Position numbers and translations under genes: made by a program. From positions 11,323 through 75,322 of the forward strand of contig JBPOJB010000049.1 of the NCBI GenBank assembly GCA_052034005.1: a stretch of DNA of 64,000 nucleotides, given 5' to 3'. The notes beneath the pieces were generated by a model that was not told where the DNA came from, ran no database searches, and saw nothing but the letters and a program-made list of their open reading frames with translations. The stretch comes from JAAYDI01 sp052034005 (GTDB lineage: Bacteria; Planctomycetota; Planctomycetia; Pirellulales; Pirellulaceae). Positions 26,454 through 36,400 of this stretch are shown one piece after another (position 1 is the stretch's first letter; each line of letters opens with the position of its first letter).

Positions 26454-27991
26454 GGCGGACTCGCTTGCTGGATGGCAAAGAGCGTGGTATCCGTGCTGAT
26501 ATACAGTGTCCGGTTGGCTGCGGTGGGGGTCGTCGAGATCTGGCTGTCGAACTGGATTGTTGCCAGGACTTTCTTCTCGCGGCTCGCCTCGAAGATGCAC
26601 AGATCGCGGCCCTGTGAGGCGGCGTAGACCTTGCCATCCGCCGCCAGGATGGATGACCAGACACCGCCGCGCATCGAGTGCGACCAGTATTCCTGCCCGG
26701 TGACCGCGTCGAAGCAGTGGACTCGGCGACCCAGGTCGCCCACAAACACCAGATCGTCGACGATCGCCGGCGTGGTGCATGCGTGCTGCAGCAACGGCTG
26801 GGACCAGACGCGACCGGTCTGGGTGATATCCCCGGTCCCTGCCGCATCGATGCACTGGACCCACGCCGAGTTCTTGCCCCACCAGAAGTCTCCACCGCCC
26901 GTGACGTAGATCCGGTCCTTGTAGAACACGGGCGCGCCCATGATGTTGCTGGGACTGCCCTGCCGGCTCACGAAATAGCTGTGGACGTTCTCCTTCGGAG
27001 CCGTCGGATCGCAGTCGTATCGCCACACGCGCTGGAGCGTGTGGACTCGGTCCCGCGCGGCACCCTGCGGCACCGGTTCAAACGCGTAGACAACCCCGTC
27101 GCCGCCGCAGAAGAAGACGAGCCGCCGGCCGTGTACTTCGCCCAGCGCGGGGGAAGACCATGTGCAGTGATAGATGTAGGGACCGATCTGTTCGTCATCC
27201 TGGGCCACCAGGCGGCCGGTCGCCTTGTCCAGCACGATCAGGCTCGGCGCATCCGGCCGAGGGATGAAGGTCCGCGCATGGTCCTGATGGTCCACGCCGT
27301 TGCCCGTGTTCACGTACAAGTAATCGCCGTCGATCAGGATCGAACTGTGGGCCGAATCGTGCGGGTGAATGTCCGAGTCCGCAATCAGGTCGTATAACCA
27401 GATGATGTCCGCATCCTGGGCCGTGACCTCCAGCGGGCTCTGGCCGGGCTGCACCATGTGCTGCCCTTCATCCTGGTACGGGCCGTCATTGCCGTCCGAC
27501 TGGCCATGCAAGTCCAGGCACACGACTTCCGAACGGTTGGTGACCACATACACCCGATCATCTTCCACCGTCGGCGGAGAACAGAGACTGATGCCCGGCT
27601 GGTCCAGGTAGTTGGCCTCGCCCCGCAGTCGCGGCACGGCCAGCTGCCAGCAGAGGCTGCCGTCCGCCTCGTTCAGGCACAGCAGGATGCCGTAGTCGTC
27701 CGGTATTCGCGGGTCCTGCGGCGCGCCGTTGCTCGTGCCGATCAACACGCGTCCCTGCGCTACAATGGGCGACGCATAAGTCTGCGTCCCCAGGTCCACA
27801 GACCACTTGATGTTCTCGCCGGTCGTCGGATCGAAACGGATCGGCAAACCCTTTTCAGCGGATACCATATTGCGCGAGTATCGCTCGCCCCACTGCGGCT
27901 GGTCTTCAGCCGCCGCAGGACGTGCACTGGCGGAACCCGCGAGTACGATCGTCACCAACCCGACCCATCGTGCGCGAAACCGTTGCAGCAT
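26450..27991 (-). CDS. Secreted PQQ-like beta-propeller protein
   Basis: 513 residues. After a signal peptide (about 1-28, ending SARPAAAE) come seven or eight blades with the recurrent pattern SPxVxxxRVYVxxxxxxVxCLDxxTGxxxW: YASPIVAQGRVLIGT, SPPTVEDDRVYVVTN, HSSILIDGDYLYVNTG and TTPAIVDDLVFVGD. Planctomycetes carry many such propellers, which serve as scaffolds or unknown enzymes; no PQQ-dehydrogenase catalytic residues are evident. ATG 27991 has GGAAGAG upstream. Its stop overlaps the start of the DUF6259 gene, so the two products are made together and may act on the same glycan outside the cell. Confidence 0.88.
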   Translation of the reverse strand: MLQRFRARWVGLVTIVLAGSASARPAAAEDQPQWGERYSRNMVSAEKGLPIRFDPTTGENIKWSVDLGTQTYASPIVAQGRVLIGTSNGAPQDPRIPDDYGILLCLNEADGSLCWQLAVPRLRGEANYLDQPGISLCSPPTVEDDRVYVVTNRSEVVCLDLHGQSDGNDGPYQDEGQHMVQPGQSPLEVTAQDADIIWLYDLIADSDIHPHDSAHSSILIDGDYLYVNTGNGVDHQDHARTFIPRPDAPSLIVLDKATGRLVAQDDEQIGPYIYHCTWSSPALGEVHGRRLVFFCGGDGVVYAFEPVPQGAARDRVHTLQRVWRYDCDPTAPKENVHSYFVSRQGSPSNIMGAPVFYKDRIYVTGGGDFWWGKNSAWVQCIDAAGTGDITQTGRVWSQPLLQHACTTPAIVDDLVFVGDLGRRVHCFDAVTGQEYWSHSMRGGVWSSILAADGKVYAASQGRDLCIFEASREKKVLATIQFDSQISTTPTAANRTLYISTDTTLFAIQQASPP

Positions 27992-28080
27992 CGTTGCGAC
28001 TCTTCCAGAAAACCCGGTGCATGTGAGGCCGTGTGTGACTCCAGGCTAGACGATCAGCCGCCGGGTGGCCATCCTTGTTT

Positions 28081-28120
28081 CCCCCGCATGCGGGGGTCGC
28101 TCAGCGCGGCGTTTCCGCGC
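28081..28120. repeat. Two adjacent GC palindromes in a divergent gap
   Basis: CCCCCGCATGCGGGGG (28081-28096) is a perfect 16-bp palindrome. GCGCGG (28104-28109) and CCGCGC (28115-28120) form a second hairpin with a 5-nt loop. Both lie between the divergent PQQ and Gfo/Idh/MocA genes; they could be a dispersed repeat or regulator sites. Confidence 0.45.
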
Positions 28121-28159
28121 GGGTCATAGTCCCTGACTGCGAACCGTCTGGAAATCTGG

Positions 28160-28165
28160 CATAAT
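28160..28165 (+). promoter_or_regulatory. Candidate -10 box for the oxidoreductase gene
   Basis: CATAAT at 28160-28165 lies 82 bp before the ATG at 28247. No convincing -35 lies 17 bp upstream (CTGCGA there). Confidence 0.28.
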
Positions 28166-28246
28166 CCCGGCGTAGGTCCACGCGGCCGACGTGGACGGGC
28201 GCAGCGGCGGGCGTTACGCAGTGGGGGCTGGAAGGAGGGCGCGGCG

Positions 28247-29338
28247 ATGGGCACAACGCTGGGTGTTCTCGTCCACGGTGCCGGTTGGGTGTCGACACAA
28301 CACATTGCGGCGTGGCAGCGGAACCCGCACACGCGCGTCGTGGCGATCTGCAGCAAGTCGGTCGAGGAAGCGCGGCAGCGTGCCGCCGAGTCCGGGTTGG
28401 GCAACGTTCCAGCGTGGGATGACCTGGCCACGGCGCTCGAGCAGCCGGGCGTGGACATCGTGTCGATTTGCACGCCGCAGCATCTGCACTGCGAGAACGT
28501 CTGCACGGTCGCTCAGGCGGGCAAGCACCTGGTCATCGAGAAGCCGATCGGCATTTCGCGGGAAGAGCTGCACAGGATGCGCGACGCGGTGCGCACTGCC
28601 GGCGTCAAGACCGTGGTGAGTTTCGTGCTGCGATGGAACCCGCTGTTCTCGATGATCAAGCGCCTGATGCAGGACGGCGTATTGGGCCGTCCCTTTTACG
28701 TGGAAGCCGACTACTTGAGCCACAATGGGAGCTGGTGGTCGGGGTGGAACGCCGCCCGGACGCGGGAGCACGGAGTCAGCGCGCTGCTGGTCGGCGGCTG
28801 TCACGCCGTGGATGCGCTGCGGTGGTTCGCCGCACCCGGCGAGTATGAAGCGGCCCGTCCGGTCGAGGTGTTCGCGATGTCGGGCGGGTATCGGAAAGGG
28901 TTGACGCGCGAATACAACCCGCTGACCAACACCTGGACGGAGGACGCGCCGCCGATGGAATACGACGGCTTGGAAGTCGTGCTGGTCAAATTCTCCAACG
29001 GGGCGGTGGGCAAAGTGTCGGTCAATGCCGACTGCATCATGCCCTACCGGTTCCCGATCCGCATTTTCGGCGATCGAGGGTCCGTATTCGACAATCGCGT
29101 GTGGTCACACAAGTTCCCCGGCCAGACCGATTGGGTCACGTTGCCCGCCATCCTGCCCGACTCAAGCGACGTGACGCATCATCCGTTCCAGGCGGAGATC
29201 GACCACTTTGTCGACTGCGTGCTCCGCGACGTGGAGTCGCACTGCAATCTCGAGGATGCCGTAATCACGCATGAAGTGGTCTTCGCCGCGCAGCAGTGTT
29301 ACCAGACCGGTCAGCGCGTGAGCTTGCCGTTGCCGTGA
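28247..29338 (+). CDS. Cytoplasmic Gfo/Idh/MocA family oxidoreductase
   Basis: 363 residues, without signal peptide. The Rossmann motif VHGAGWVSTQHI is followed by VAICSKS, and the family hallmark VIEKPIGIS contains the conserved EKP at about residue 100. The C-terminal domain includes HGVSALLVGGCHAVDALRWF with the catalytic-position His. NAD(P)-dependent members act on sugars, inositols or sugar acids. GGAAGGAGG precedes the ATG at a good distance. Unlike the Tat-exported homologue at 22.7 kb, this one acts in the cytoplasm. It converges on a minus-strand Cys-rich protein gene 17 bp away. Confidence 0.9.
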   Translation: MGTTLGVLVHGAGWVSTQHIAAWQRNPHTRVVAICSKSVEEARQRAAESGLGNVPAWDDLATALEQPGVDIVSICTPQHLHCENVCTVAQAGKHLVIEKPIGISREELHRMRDAVRTAGVKTVVSFVLRWNPLFSMIKRLMQDGVLGRPFYVEADYLSHNGSWWSGWNAARTREHGVSALLVGGCHAVDALRWFAAPGEYEAARPVEVFAMSGGYRKGLTREYNPLTNTWTEDAPPMEYDGLEVVLVKFSNGAVGKVSVNADCIMPYRFPIRIFGDRGSVFDNRVWSHKFPGQTDWVTLPAILPDSSDVTHHPFQAEIDHFVDCVLRDVESHCNLEDAVITHEVVFAAQQCYQTGQRVSLPLP

Positions 29339-29355
29339 CGGCCCGTGCGGACGGC

Positions 29356-29979
29356 TCAGGAGTCCTCGGGTTCCGCCGTCGGAGGTTGGGTCGCTTGGTA
29401 GCCGGCGAAGGCCTCCAGGATCGCTTCGGCCGCCCACTTGACCGCGAGACCGACCACCTCGGGGCAGTCGCCGTGGGCCGCCGCGCGGACGTCCTTGCAC
29501 AGGACGCTGCCGTAGCGCTGCTCAAAGTGCTGGTAGACTTTCCGGATCAGCTCCTGAGACAACTGCTTGTCGCCGAAGAAGATCTCATCCCGCGCCCGGC
29601 CGCACAAGTACCCGATGATCATCCCGACACCGGTGAAGCCGCCGCAGTTCTGGAGCCCCGTGGGTGTGGCTCCGCCGTCAAGGCAGCTGGCGGCGCGGAA
29701 CACGTCGGCGTCGGGATGCAGGAAGGGCAATGCGTCCTGCAGTGCCGCGACGGCGCATTGGCAGCAGCCGCCGTATTGTCTCTCATAGTCGTAACCCAGC
29801 CGATACGCGTCGTCGACGATCTGGGCTGCGCGGCCCGCCACGTCGATGCGGTCGCCGCGCTGCAGCAGAGGTGCCGGCCCGCTCGGGCGGATGGCAGGCT
29901 TTGCGGAGGGCAACCAGCTCAAGGCTGCGCCGGCCGCCAGGGATTGAAACAACGTTCGGCGATTGGTGGGTGTGCGCAT
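29356..29979 (-). CDS. Tat-exported C_GCAxxG_C_C family protein
   Basis: 207 residues. It begins with a twin-arginine-like signal (NRRTLFQSLAAGAALSWLPSA). The mature part contains GGCCQCAVAALQ, a DGGATPTGLQNCGGFTGVGMIIG segment that fits the family signature around the second Cys, then two further Cys in SVLCKDVR and GDCPEVV. The family is redox-linked and of unknown activity; its clustered Cys often suggest metal or cofactor binding. ATG 29979 begins at the RR motif; open frame extends 26 codons upstream. It is divergent from the ABC exporter operon 221 bp away, a possible functional link. Confidence 0.75.
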   Translation of the reverse strand: MRTPTNRRTLFQSLAAGAALSWLPSAKPAIRPSGPAPLLQRGDRIDVAGRAAQIVDDAYRLGYDYERQYGGCCQCAVAALQDALPFLHPDADVFRAASCLDGGATPTGLQNCGGFTGVGMIIGYLCGRARDEIFFGDKQLSQELIRKVYQHFEQRYGSVLCKDVRAAAHGDCPEVVGLAVKWAAEAILEAFAGYQATQPPTAEPEDS

Positions 29980-30200
29980 GCGGATACCGAAGGCAGGTCG
30001 TGCCGATCCAGGATGTCGGGACTCGTCTATTCTCACGCACGCGATGCAACAAAGCAACCATGCGCGGTGAATTGGACCCGGACCTGTCAGGTTATCCTGG
30101 CGGACCGCGCGTCTCGCCGGTCCGCAGGGGTGACAGCGGCCGGCTGATCGTTACACTGGAAGAGTCGCCCGGCGGCGGCTTCGAAGTTGGAGTCACGGCA

Positions 30201-31478
30201 ATGTCGATATGGTCGATGGTGCTGCGCGAGATCGCGTATCGCAAAGGGGCTTTCCTGATCGGCGTGATCGGGATCGCGGTGGCCATCGCGCTGTTGGTCG
30301 GGGTCCTGACCAGCCTGCAGATGCATACCGCCCGTTCGGACGAGCTGGTGAGCCTGAAAGAGGAGCAGACGCGCGTGGCGATGGACTCCTTGCGCTCCGA
30401 TCTGCGGAAAGCGATGCAGCGGCTCGGATACAATGCCCTGATTCTCCCGCGAGATCAGTCGCTGGGCGATCTGTATGCCGAGGACTACGCGGCGCACAGC
30501 ATGCCGGAGTCCTGGGCGACGCGGCTGGACGGCACCGCGCAGGTGGTGGATCGCTACCTGCCGCAACTGCGCCGGAAGCTGACCTGGGGTGAGCGGCAGT
30601 GGACGGTCCTGATTGTGGGGGTGGGCGCCGAGCGGATCCTGGACACGAGCGTCTGTGAAGACGTGCCGCTGGTCCCCGCCATCGAGCGGGGTTGCTGCGT
30701 GCTGGGATACGAGCTGCACCACGCACTCGGCCTGTCGGTCGGCGAGGAAATCACGGTCGCAGGCCACCCGCTGCGCGTACAAACGTGCGAGCAGGAGCTC
30801 GGCACGAAGGACGATATCAGCATCTGGGTGAATCTGGCCGACGCCCAGGCGCTGACGGATCAGCCGGGCCGGATCAACGAGATTCTGATCGTCGAGCATC
30901 TGTCGGTGTGGGGCGACGTCGCGGAAGTCCGCCGGCGGGTCGCCGAGGTCTTGCCCGAGTGCCAGGTTGTGGAAATCGCGTCGGACACGTTGTCCCGCGC
31001 GCATGCGAGGATCAAGGTCGCGGAGGAGGCGCGGGCATCGCTGGAGCAGGAGCGCGAAGCGCGGGCGCGGCTGGACGCCGCCCGCCGCGGCGCGGCAGCT
31101 CGACTCGTGCCGCTCGGGTTCCTGACCTGTGCGGTCTGGATTGGTGTGCTTATGTACGTGAATGTCCGCCAGCGGGCGGCGGAGATCGGCGTGTTGCGGG
31201 CCCTGGGCTTTCATGCGGGCGACGTGCGCAGGCTGATCCTCTCCAAGGCCTGCCTGCTGGGCGTCGTGGGCGGATTGGTGGGATTCGTGTGCGGCGCAGG
31301 CGGGGTGTTGCTGTTCGAAGCCCGCGCGGCGGCAGGAGTGGCCATCGGATGCCGGAGCGTCGTGTCCCAGTTCGGACTGGCCGAAGCGATGGCGGTTGCC
31401 GCGTGCGTGGTGGGGAGTTGGATTCCGGCCGGGATCGCGGGGGCGATGGATCCGGCCGAGATCCTGAACGAGGAGTAA
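30201..31478 (+). CDS. ABC exporter permease, FtsX/MacB type (first of two paralogues)
   Basis: 425 residues. One membrane helix (about 18-38), a large extracytoplasmic domain (about 39-300), then three helices near 305-325, 355-380 and 395-415: the MacB/LolC/LolE topology. The periplasmic part contains LILPRDQSLGDLYAED and GTKDDISIWVNLADAQ; the C-terminus GAMDPAEILNEE is the FtsX-family coupling tail. It shares these blocks with the next gene, so the two arose by duplication. The protein would move a lipoprotein, lipid or peptide outward. ATG 30201 has GGAG upstream. The second permease follows after 14 bp and the ATPase after that. Confidence 0.85.
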   Translation: MSIWSMVLREIAYRKGAFLIGVIGIAVAIALLVGVLTSLQMHTARSDELVSLKEEQTRVAMDSLRSDLRKAMQRLGYNALILPRDQSLGDLYAEDYAAHSMPESWATRLDGTAQVVDRYLPQLRRKLTWGERQWTVLIVGVGAERILDTSVCEDVPLVPAIERGCCVLGYELHHALGLSVGEEITVAGHPLRVQTCEQELGTKDDISIWVNLADAQALTDQPGRINEILIVEHLSVWGDVAEVRRRVAEVLPECQVVEIASDTLSRAHARIKVAEEARASLEQEREARARLDAARRGAAARLVPLGFLTCAVWIGVLMYVNVRQRAAEIGVLRALGFHAGDVRRLILSKACLLGVVGGLVGFVCGAGGVLLFEARAAAGVAIGCRSVVSQFGLAEAMAVAACVVGSWIPAGIAGAMDPAEILNEE

Positions 31479-31492
31479 GGGGGGGACGACCG

Positions 31493-32776
31493 ATGTCGAT
31501 CATGGGCCTGGCGTTTCGCGAACTGCGGCGGCGGAAGACGACCTTCCTGCTGGCGGCGCTGGCCGTCGCCGTCGCGGTCGGCACGATGCTCACCGTGCCG
31601 GCGGCTCTGCAGATGTACCAGCTCCGCTCCACGGCCCTGTTGGCCGACATGGACGCGGACTTGGAGCAGCGATTGGCCGTGCTGCAGGACGAAATGCGCA
31701 AGGCCACGCTCAAGTTGAGTTTCAACCTGGTCATCTTGCCGGGCGATCAGGACGTGCGTGAATGGCACGCGACGGATTGCCCGACGACCTACATGCCCGA
31801 GGAGTATGCGCACCGCCTGGCGGACTCGCGGATCGTGTCGGTGCGGCACTTCCTGCCCATCCTGGCCGAGAAGACGAAATGGCCCGAGATGAAGCGGACG
31901 GTGATCCTCGTCGGGTGCAAGGGCGAAGTGGCCAACCTGCACAAGAGCCCTCGCGATCCGCTGGTGCAGCCGGTGCCGGACGGGACCATGGTGGTCGGGT
32001 ACGAGCTGCACCGCAGCCTGGGGTTGACGGAAGGTCAGCGCGTGGAGCTGATGGGGCGTTCGTTTGTCATACACAAGTGCCAGGAAGAGCGGGGCAGCAA
32101 GGATGACATTGGGGTGTGGATCCCGCTGGACACCGCGCAGGAGCTCCTGGGCAAGCCGGGCCGGATCAACGCCATCTTGGCGCTCGAGTGCCTGTGCGTG
32201 GGCAACGAGGGGCTGGCCCGCGTGCGTGCGGACGTAGCCCAGCACCTGCCGGACACCAAGGTGATCGAGTTCGGGACGAAGGTCCTGGCGCGCAGCGAGG
32301 CGCGTGAGCGGGTGGGGCAAGAGGCGCGGGAGGCGGTCGAGCGTGAGAAGGCGCACCAGCAGCAGTTGCAGGCGGAACGTCAGCGCTGGGCGGCAGTGGC
32401 CGTGCCGGGCGTGATCGTTGCGTGCGGCGCCTGGATCTTCCTGGCCGCCTTCGGCAACGCGCGCGGACGTGCGACCGAGGTGGCCGTCCTGCGTGCGATC
32501 GGATACCGGGCGAGTCAGGTGTTGGCGCTGTTTCTGTTCCGCGCGCTCGTCGGCGGGCTGCTGGGCGCGGCCGCGGGTTGTGCCGCCGGAGTGGTCATTG
32601 CCGCCCAGTTGCGCGGCGAGCTGGCCGTGCCGATCGTCGGGACCGCGGGCCTCGTGCCGTGGCACGTGTTCGGTGCGGCGTTGGCCATCGGTTCGCTGCT
32701 GGGGGTCGTGGCAGGGTGGATCCCCGCCCTGGTCGCGGCGCAGCGGGACCCGGCGGAGATCCTGAGGGAGGCATGA
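31493..32776 (+). CDS. ABC exporter permease, FtsX/MacB type (second paralogue)
   Basis: 427 residues, with the same topology as its neighbour: helix near 17-37, periplasmic domain, and three C-terminal helices. Shared blocks are VILPGDQDVREW, GYELHRSLGLTEGQ, ERGSKDDIGVWIPLDTAQ and the tail QRDPAEILREA. A coiled, charged segment (REAVEREKAHQQQLQAERQRW) precedes TM2. Two different permeases with one ATPase is the LolCDE arrangement rather than the MacB homodimer. ATG 31493 has AAGGGGGG upstream. The stop overlaps the ATPase start as ATGA. Confidence 0.85.
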   Translation: MSIMGLAFRELRRRKTTFLLAALAVAVAVGTMLTVPAALQMYQLRSTALLADMDADLEQRLAVLQDEMRKATLKLSFNLVILPGDQDVREWHATDCPTTYMPEEYAHRLADSRIVSVRHFLPILAEKTKWPEMKRTVILVGCKGEVANLHKSPRDPLVQPVPDGTMVVGYELHRSLGLTEGQRVELMGRSFVIHKCQEERGSKDDIGVWIPLDTAQELLGKPGRINAILALECLCVGNEGLARVRADVAQHLPDTKVIEFGTKVLARSEARERVGQEAREAVEREKAHQQQLQAERQRWAAVAVPGVIVACGAWIFLAAFGNARGRATEVAVLRAIGYRASQVLALFLFRALVGGLLGAAAGCAAGVVIAAQLRGELAVPIVGTAGLVPWHVFGAALAIGSLLGVVAGWIPALVAAQRDPAEILREA

Positions 32777-33432
32777 GGATGTTGAAGCTCGAGGAGGTTG
32801 CCAAGACGTATGCCGGCGCCCAGGGCGAGGTATCGGCCGTTGCCGGAGTCTCCCTCACGATCGATGCACGGGAGGCGATTGCGGTGCACGGCCCGAGCGG
32901 CTGTGGCAAGAGCACGCTGCTGCTCGTCTGCGGCGCGCTGCTGCGGCCCACCAGTGGCGTGGTCCGGCTGGCCGACGTGGATCCGTACGCGTTGTCTGCC
33001 GATGCGCGGAGCCGGTTCCGCGCCGAGCACATCGGATTCGTCTTCCAGCAGTTCCACCTGGTGCCTTATCTGGACGTGCTGCAGAACATCCTCGCGGCGA
33101 ACGTGGCCAAGAGGCAGCCGCAACCTCGGGACCGCGCGGAGGAGTTGATTCGGCGCTTCGGCCTCGAGCCGCGCCGGCATCACGTCCCCGCGCAGCTGAG
33201 CGTCGGGGAACGGCAGCGAGTGGCGTTGGCCCGCGCGCTGTTTCACCGGCCCAAGCTGGTCCTGGCCGATGAACCGACCGGCAATCTGGACCCCGACAAC
33301 GCGGTGATCGTGCTCGACGCGCTGCGGGAATACGCGGACGCGGGCGCTGCGGTGCTCATGGTCACCCACGATCAGCACGCGGCCGCGCGGGCGCACCGCG
33401 TCCTGCACATGGATCAAGGGCGCCTGACGTAG
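32773..33432 (+). CDS. ABC transporter ATP-binding protein, LolD/MacB type
   Basis: 219 residues, a complete single ATPase domain. Walker A is GPSGCGKST near residue 41, the Q-loop is FVFQQFHLVPYLDV (typical of LolD-type proteins), the signature LSVGERQRVALARAL has Val in place of the first Gly of LSGGQ, Walker B is LVLADEP followed by the D-loop GNLDPDNA, and the H-loop His is in VTHD. It energises the two FtsX-type permeases upstream, with which it forms an overlapping operon. ATG 32773 was preferred to ATG 32779 because the stop overlap gives ATGA. The stop is 14 bp from that of the convergent beta-galactosidase gene. Confidence 0.93.
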   Translation: MRMLKLEEVAKTYAGAQGEVSAVAGVSLTIDAREAIAVHGPSGCGKSTLLLVCGALLRPTSGVVRLADVDPYALSADARSRFRAEHIGFVFQQFHLVPYLDVLQNILAANVAKRQPQPRDRAEELIRRFGLEPRRHHVPAQLSVGERQRVALARALFHRPKLVLADEPTGNLDPDNAVIVLDALREYADAGAAVLMVTHDQHAAARAHRVLHMDQGRLT

Positions 33433-33446
33433 CGCGCCGCGGCGAT

Positions 33447-36400
33447 TCACGCGCCGTCCGCCGGCGCGAGCGTGAAGGTGTACTCGTAGGGCTGGTTGCC
33501 CGGCAGGGTGTACTGCGGGTGCGTCAGCGCGCCCCAGCTGTTGTCGCCGCCCACACCGTGCAGCAGGTGATCGATGTTCAGGACCAGCGAGTCGCGACGC
33601 GGGAGCTGGTAGTCGTGCGTCGCCTGCTCCAAGTCCTGCAGGGTATAGGGCCAGACGGCGAAGCACAGCGGTGTGCCGCCGCAGGTGACACGCACGCCGT
33701 GACCGTCCCGGTCCGTGACCGTGAACCAGCGCACGTCCGTGCGGTTCGCGTTGTCCTGCGCTCGGATGTAGGGATGGATGAACTCCTCGACCGCCAGGCG
33801 GTGGATCGCGATCTCGCCGCCCGTCTTGCGATCCCAGTATGTCTCCTGGGGGCCACGGCCGTACCAGGTGATCAGCTGGTCTGCGCCGGGCAAGGCCGTC
33901 GTCATGCCGAACTTGGGCAGCAGCGGGATATCGGACTCGCCGGGCTGGTAGCGGCATGTCACCTCGATGTGGCTGTCCGCCCGGACCGTATAGGTCACGT
34001 GGTATGCAGACTGGCCGACCGGCAGCACCATCTCGGCCACCACCCGGACCTGCCCGCCCGCCTGCTCGGCCACCACGCGCTGCACCTGCCGGTTGCGCGC
34101 CGCGTTGCGCCAAGGCTGCACGGCGTTCAGGTACTGGCTGCGATACTGGTTGTCATTGGGGACTTTCCAGAAATTCGGTTCGAGTGGCGCGGCGAGCAGT
34201 TCCCGGCCCTGCCATCGGTAGGACTCCAACGCGCCGGTGTGGCGGTTGATCACCACGCGGGCCGCCGCGCTGTCCACGATGTACTGCTCGTCCGATTCCC
34301 GGAGCGTCAATCCGCCCTGCTGGCTGGTCGCGGGCGGCGCGGCGGGCGAGACCGGCCCGGGCAGCGGCAACTGGTCCCAGGCGACGCGATGCCCGCGCTC
34401 GGCCCAGGCGGTCTCCTCGGGCAATGTGAAGGAGACGGTCACCAGGTACTCGCCGGGCAGGTTGAGCGCATCCTGCAGTTCGGCCAGCGGGATCGTGATC
34501 TCCCGCTTCGTGCGGGGAGCCACATCGAGCCGTCCGAGCTGGCCGCTGCCCACTTCGCGGCCATCGCGGCGCACGACCCAGGACGCCTGGAACTGGCTGA
34601 GGTTCGTGAAGAAGTACTTGTTGTGCACCCGCACCGTGCCCACCGTCAGATCCACCGGCTCGACTTTGATGGACTGGTAGACTTTCTGGACTTCGTACGC
34701 GTGCGGATGAAGCGTGCAGTCCGGGGCGAGCAGCCCGTTACAGCAGAAGTTCTCGTCGTTCGGTTGATCCCCGAAATCGCCGCCATAGGCGAAATAGGTC
34801 GCGCCGCGGCCCAGCGGGATCTGGTCCGGCTTGACGTGGGCCAGGTCGAGGTCCAGCTGCAAGCCGTCCCGGCCGCGCGACTGCGGATCGGCCACTTCGG
34901 CGGGCGTCAAGGCGCGCGAGTAAATCCGCGCGGCGCCGATGCTCAGGCAGCACACGCGCTGAGGCACTTCCGAATTGCGTCCGATGTTGACCGGGAACGT
35001 GCTCGTGGTGATCGGACCCTGCACGGCGCGGCGGCCGACCTCCCGGCCGTTGACATAGGCGATCAACGCCCGGCCGTCGTACACGGCCGTGATGCGGTTC
35101 CAGTCGTCCGTCAGGCCCGCCTCGGCGAACTCCACGCGCAGGCCGACCCATTGGTCCTGGAAGATGACGAAGTCGATGCCCTGGTTGTTGAACCGCAACA
35201 GGTACTGGTGATCCCCCTTCGAGATCAGCGGGCAATAGGTGCTGTGCTGGAACCCCTGGACGACGGCCTCAAGGGTCAGCGGGCCGTCCAGGTTCAAGCC
35301 TTGATCGTCGCTGAGCGTGACCGGCCCCAGCACGCCGCCGTCGGCCAGCTTCCCGAGGACGGTGGCGCGTCGCCCGGGCCGGGCCAAGTCGGCCGTCTCG
35401 TGGCCGGTCGGCACTTGCGCCTGCAGGCCCTGATCGAGCCAGTCCCAGATGAAGCCGCCTTGCAGCTGCGCGTGGCTCTCGATGGCGTCCCAGTAGTCCT
35501 GCAAGTTCCCCACGCTGTTGCCCATCGCGTGGGCATACTCGCATAGGATCAAGGGGCGTTGCTGCGGCGTGCTCGCGTAGGCGACGATGTGCTCGATGGA
35601 CGCGTACATCGGGCAATAGATGTCGGTGTTCGCCTCCAGCTGGGCACGCTCGTACTGAACCGGCCGCGATGGATCACGCTGCTTAATCCAGTCGTAGCAG
35701 GCCTGGAAATTCTCGCCGTTGCCGGCTTCATTGCCGAGTGACCAGATGATGATCGACGGATGGTTCTTGTCGCGTTCCACCATCCGCCGGACGCGGTCCA
35801 GATGCGCCTCCTTCCAACTCGGGGCCTTGGCCAGCGACTCGGCGCCGTAGCCCATGCCGTGCGATTCGATATTGGCCTCGTCGACCACGTACAGGCCCAG
35901 GGTGTCGCACAGCGCGTACCAGGCCGGGTCGTCCGGGTAGTGGCACGCCCGGACCGCATTGATGTTCAGCTGCTTCATCAGGCGGATGTCGCGAATCATC
36001 GATTCCACGGAAATGACGTGGCCCGTCACCGGGTCGTGTTCATGGCGGTTGACGCCCTTCAAGTAGATCGGCTGACCGTTGACCAGCAGCTGTCCGCCGC
36101 GGATCTCGACCTTGCGGAATCCGATCCGGTGGCTGCGCGCCTCCAACGTCTCGCCCTGCTGGTTCCGCAGCGCGAGGATCAAGGTATAGAGCTGCGGCGT
36201 CTCGGCCGTCCATTTGGCCGGGTTGGCCAGCTTGATCCGATGGGTGCGGATCTGGGTGAGGCGGGCGGCCTTCAACGAGACGGGCTGACTCGCTTCCGCC
36301 ACGACCTGCTGTTGTGGGTCCAGCAGTCTGAGATGAACAGCGCACGTGGCCGCGGCTTTGGCGAAGTTCTGCAGATCCATCTCCACCTCCAGCGACCCGT

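Noticed and set aside
26454..27026. 191-codon N-terminal extension of the DUF6259 gene
   Set aside because: It lies inside the PQQ propeller gene in another frame, has no homology or signal, and the ATGA overlap at 26453 explains the true start.
28081..28120. Rho-independent terminator
   Set aside because: Both hairpins lack T-runs and lie in a divergent promoter gap, where no transcript needs to end.
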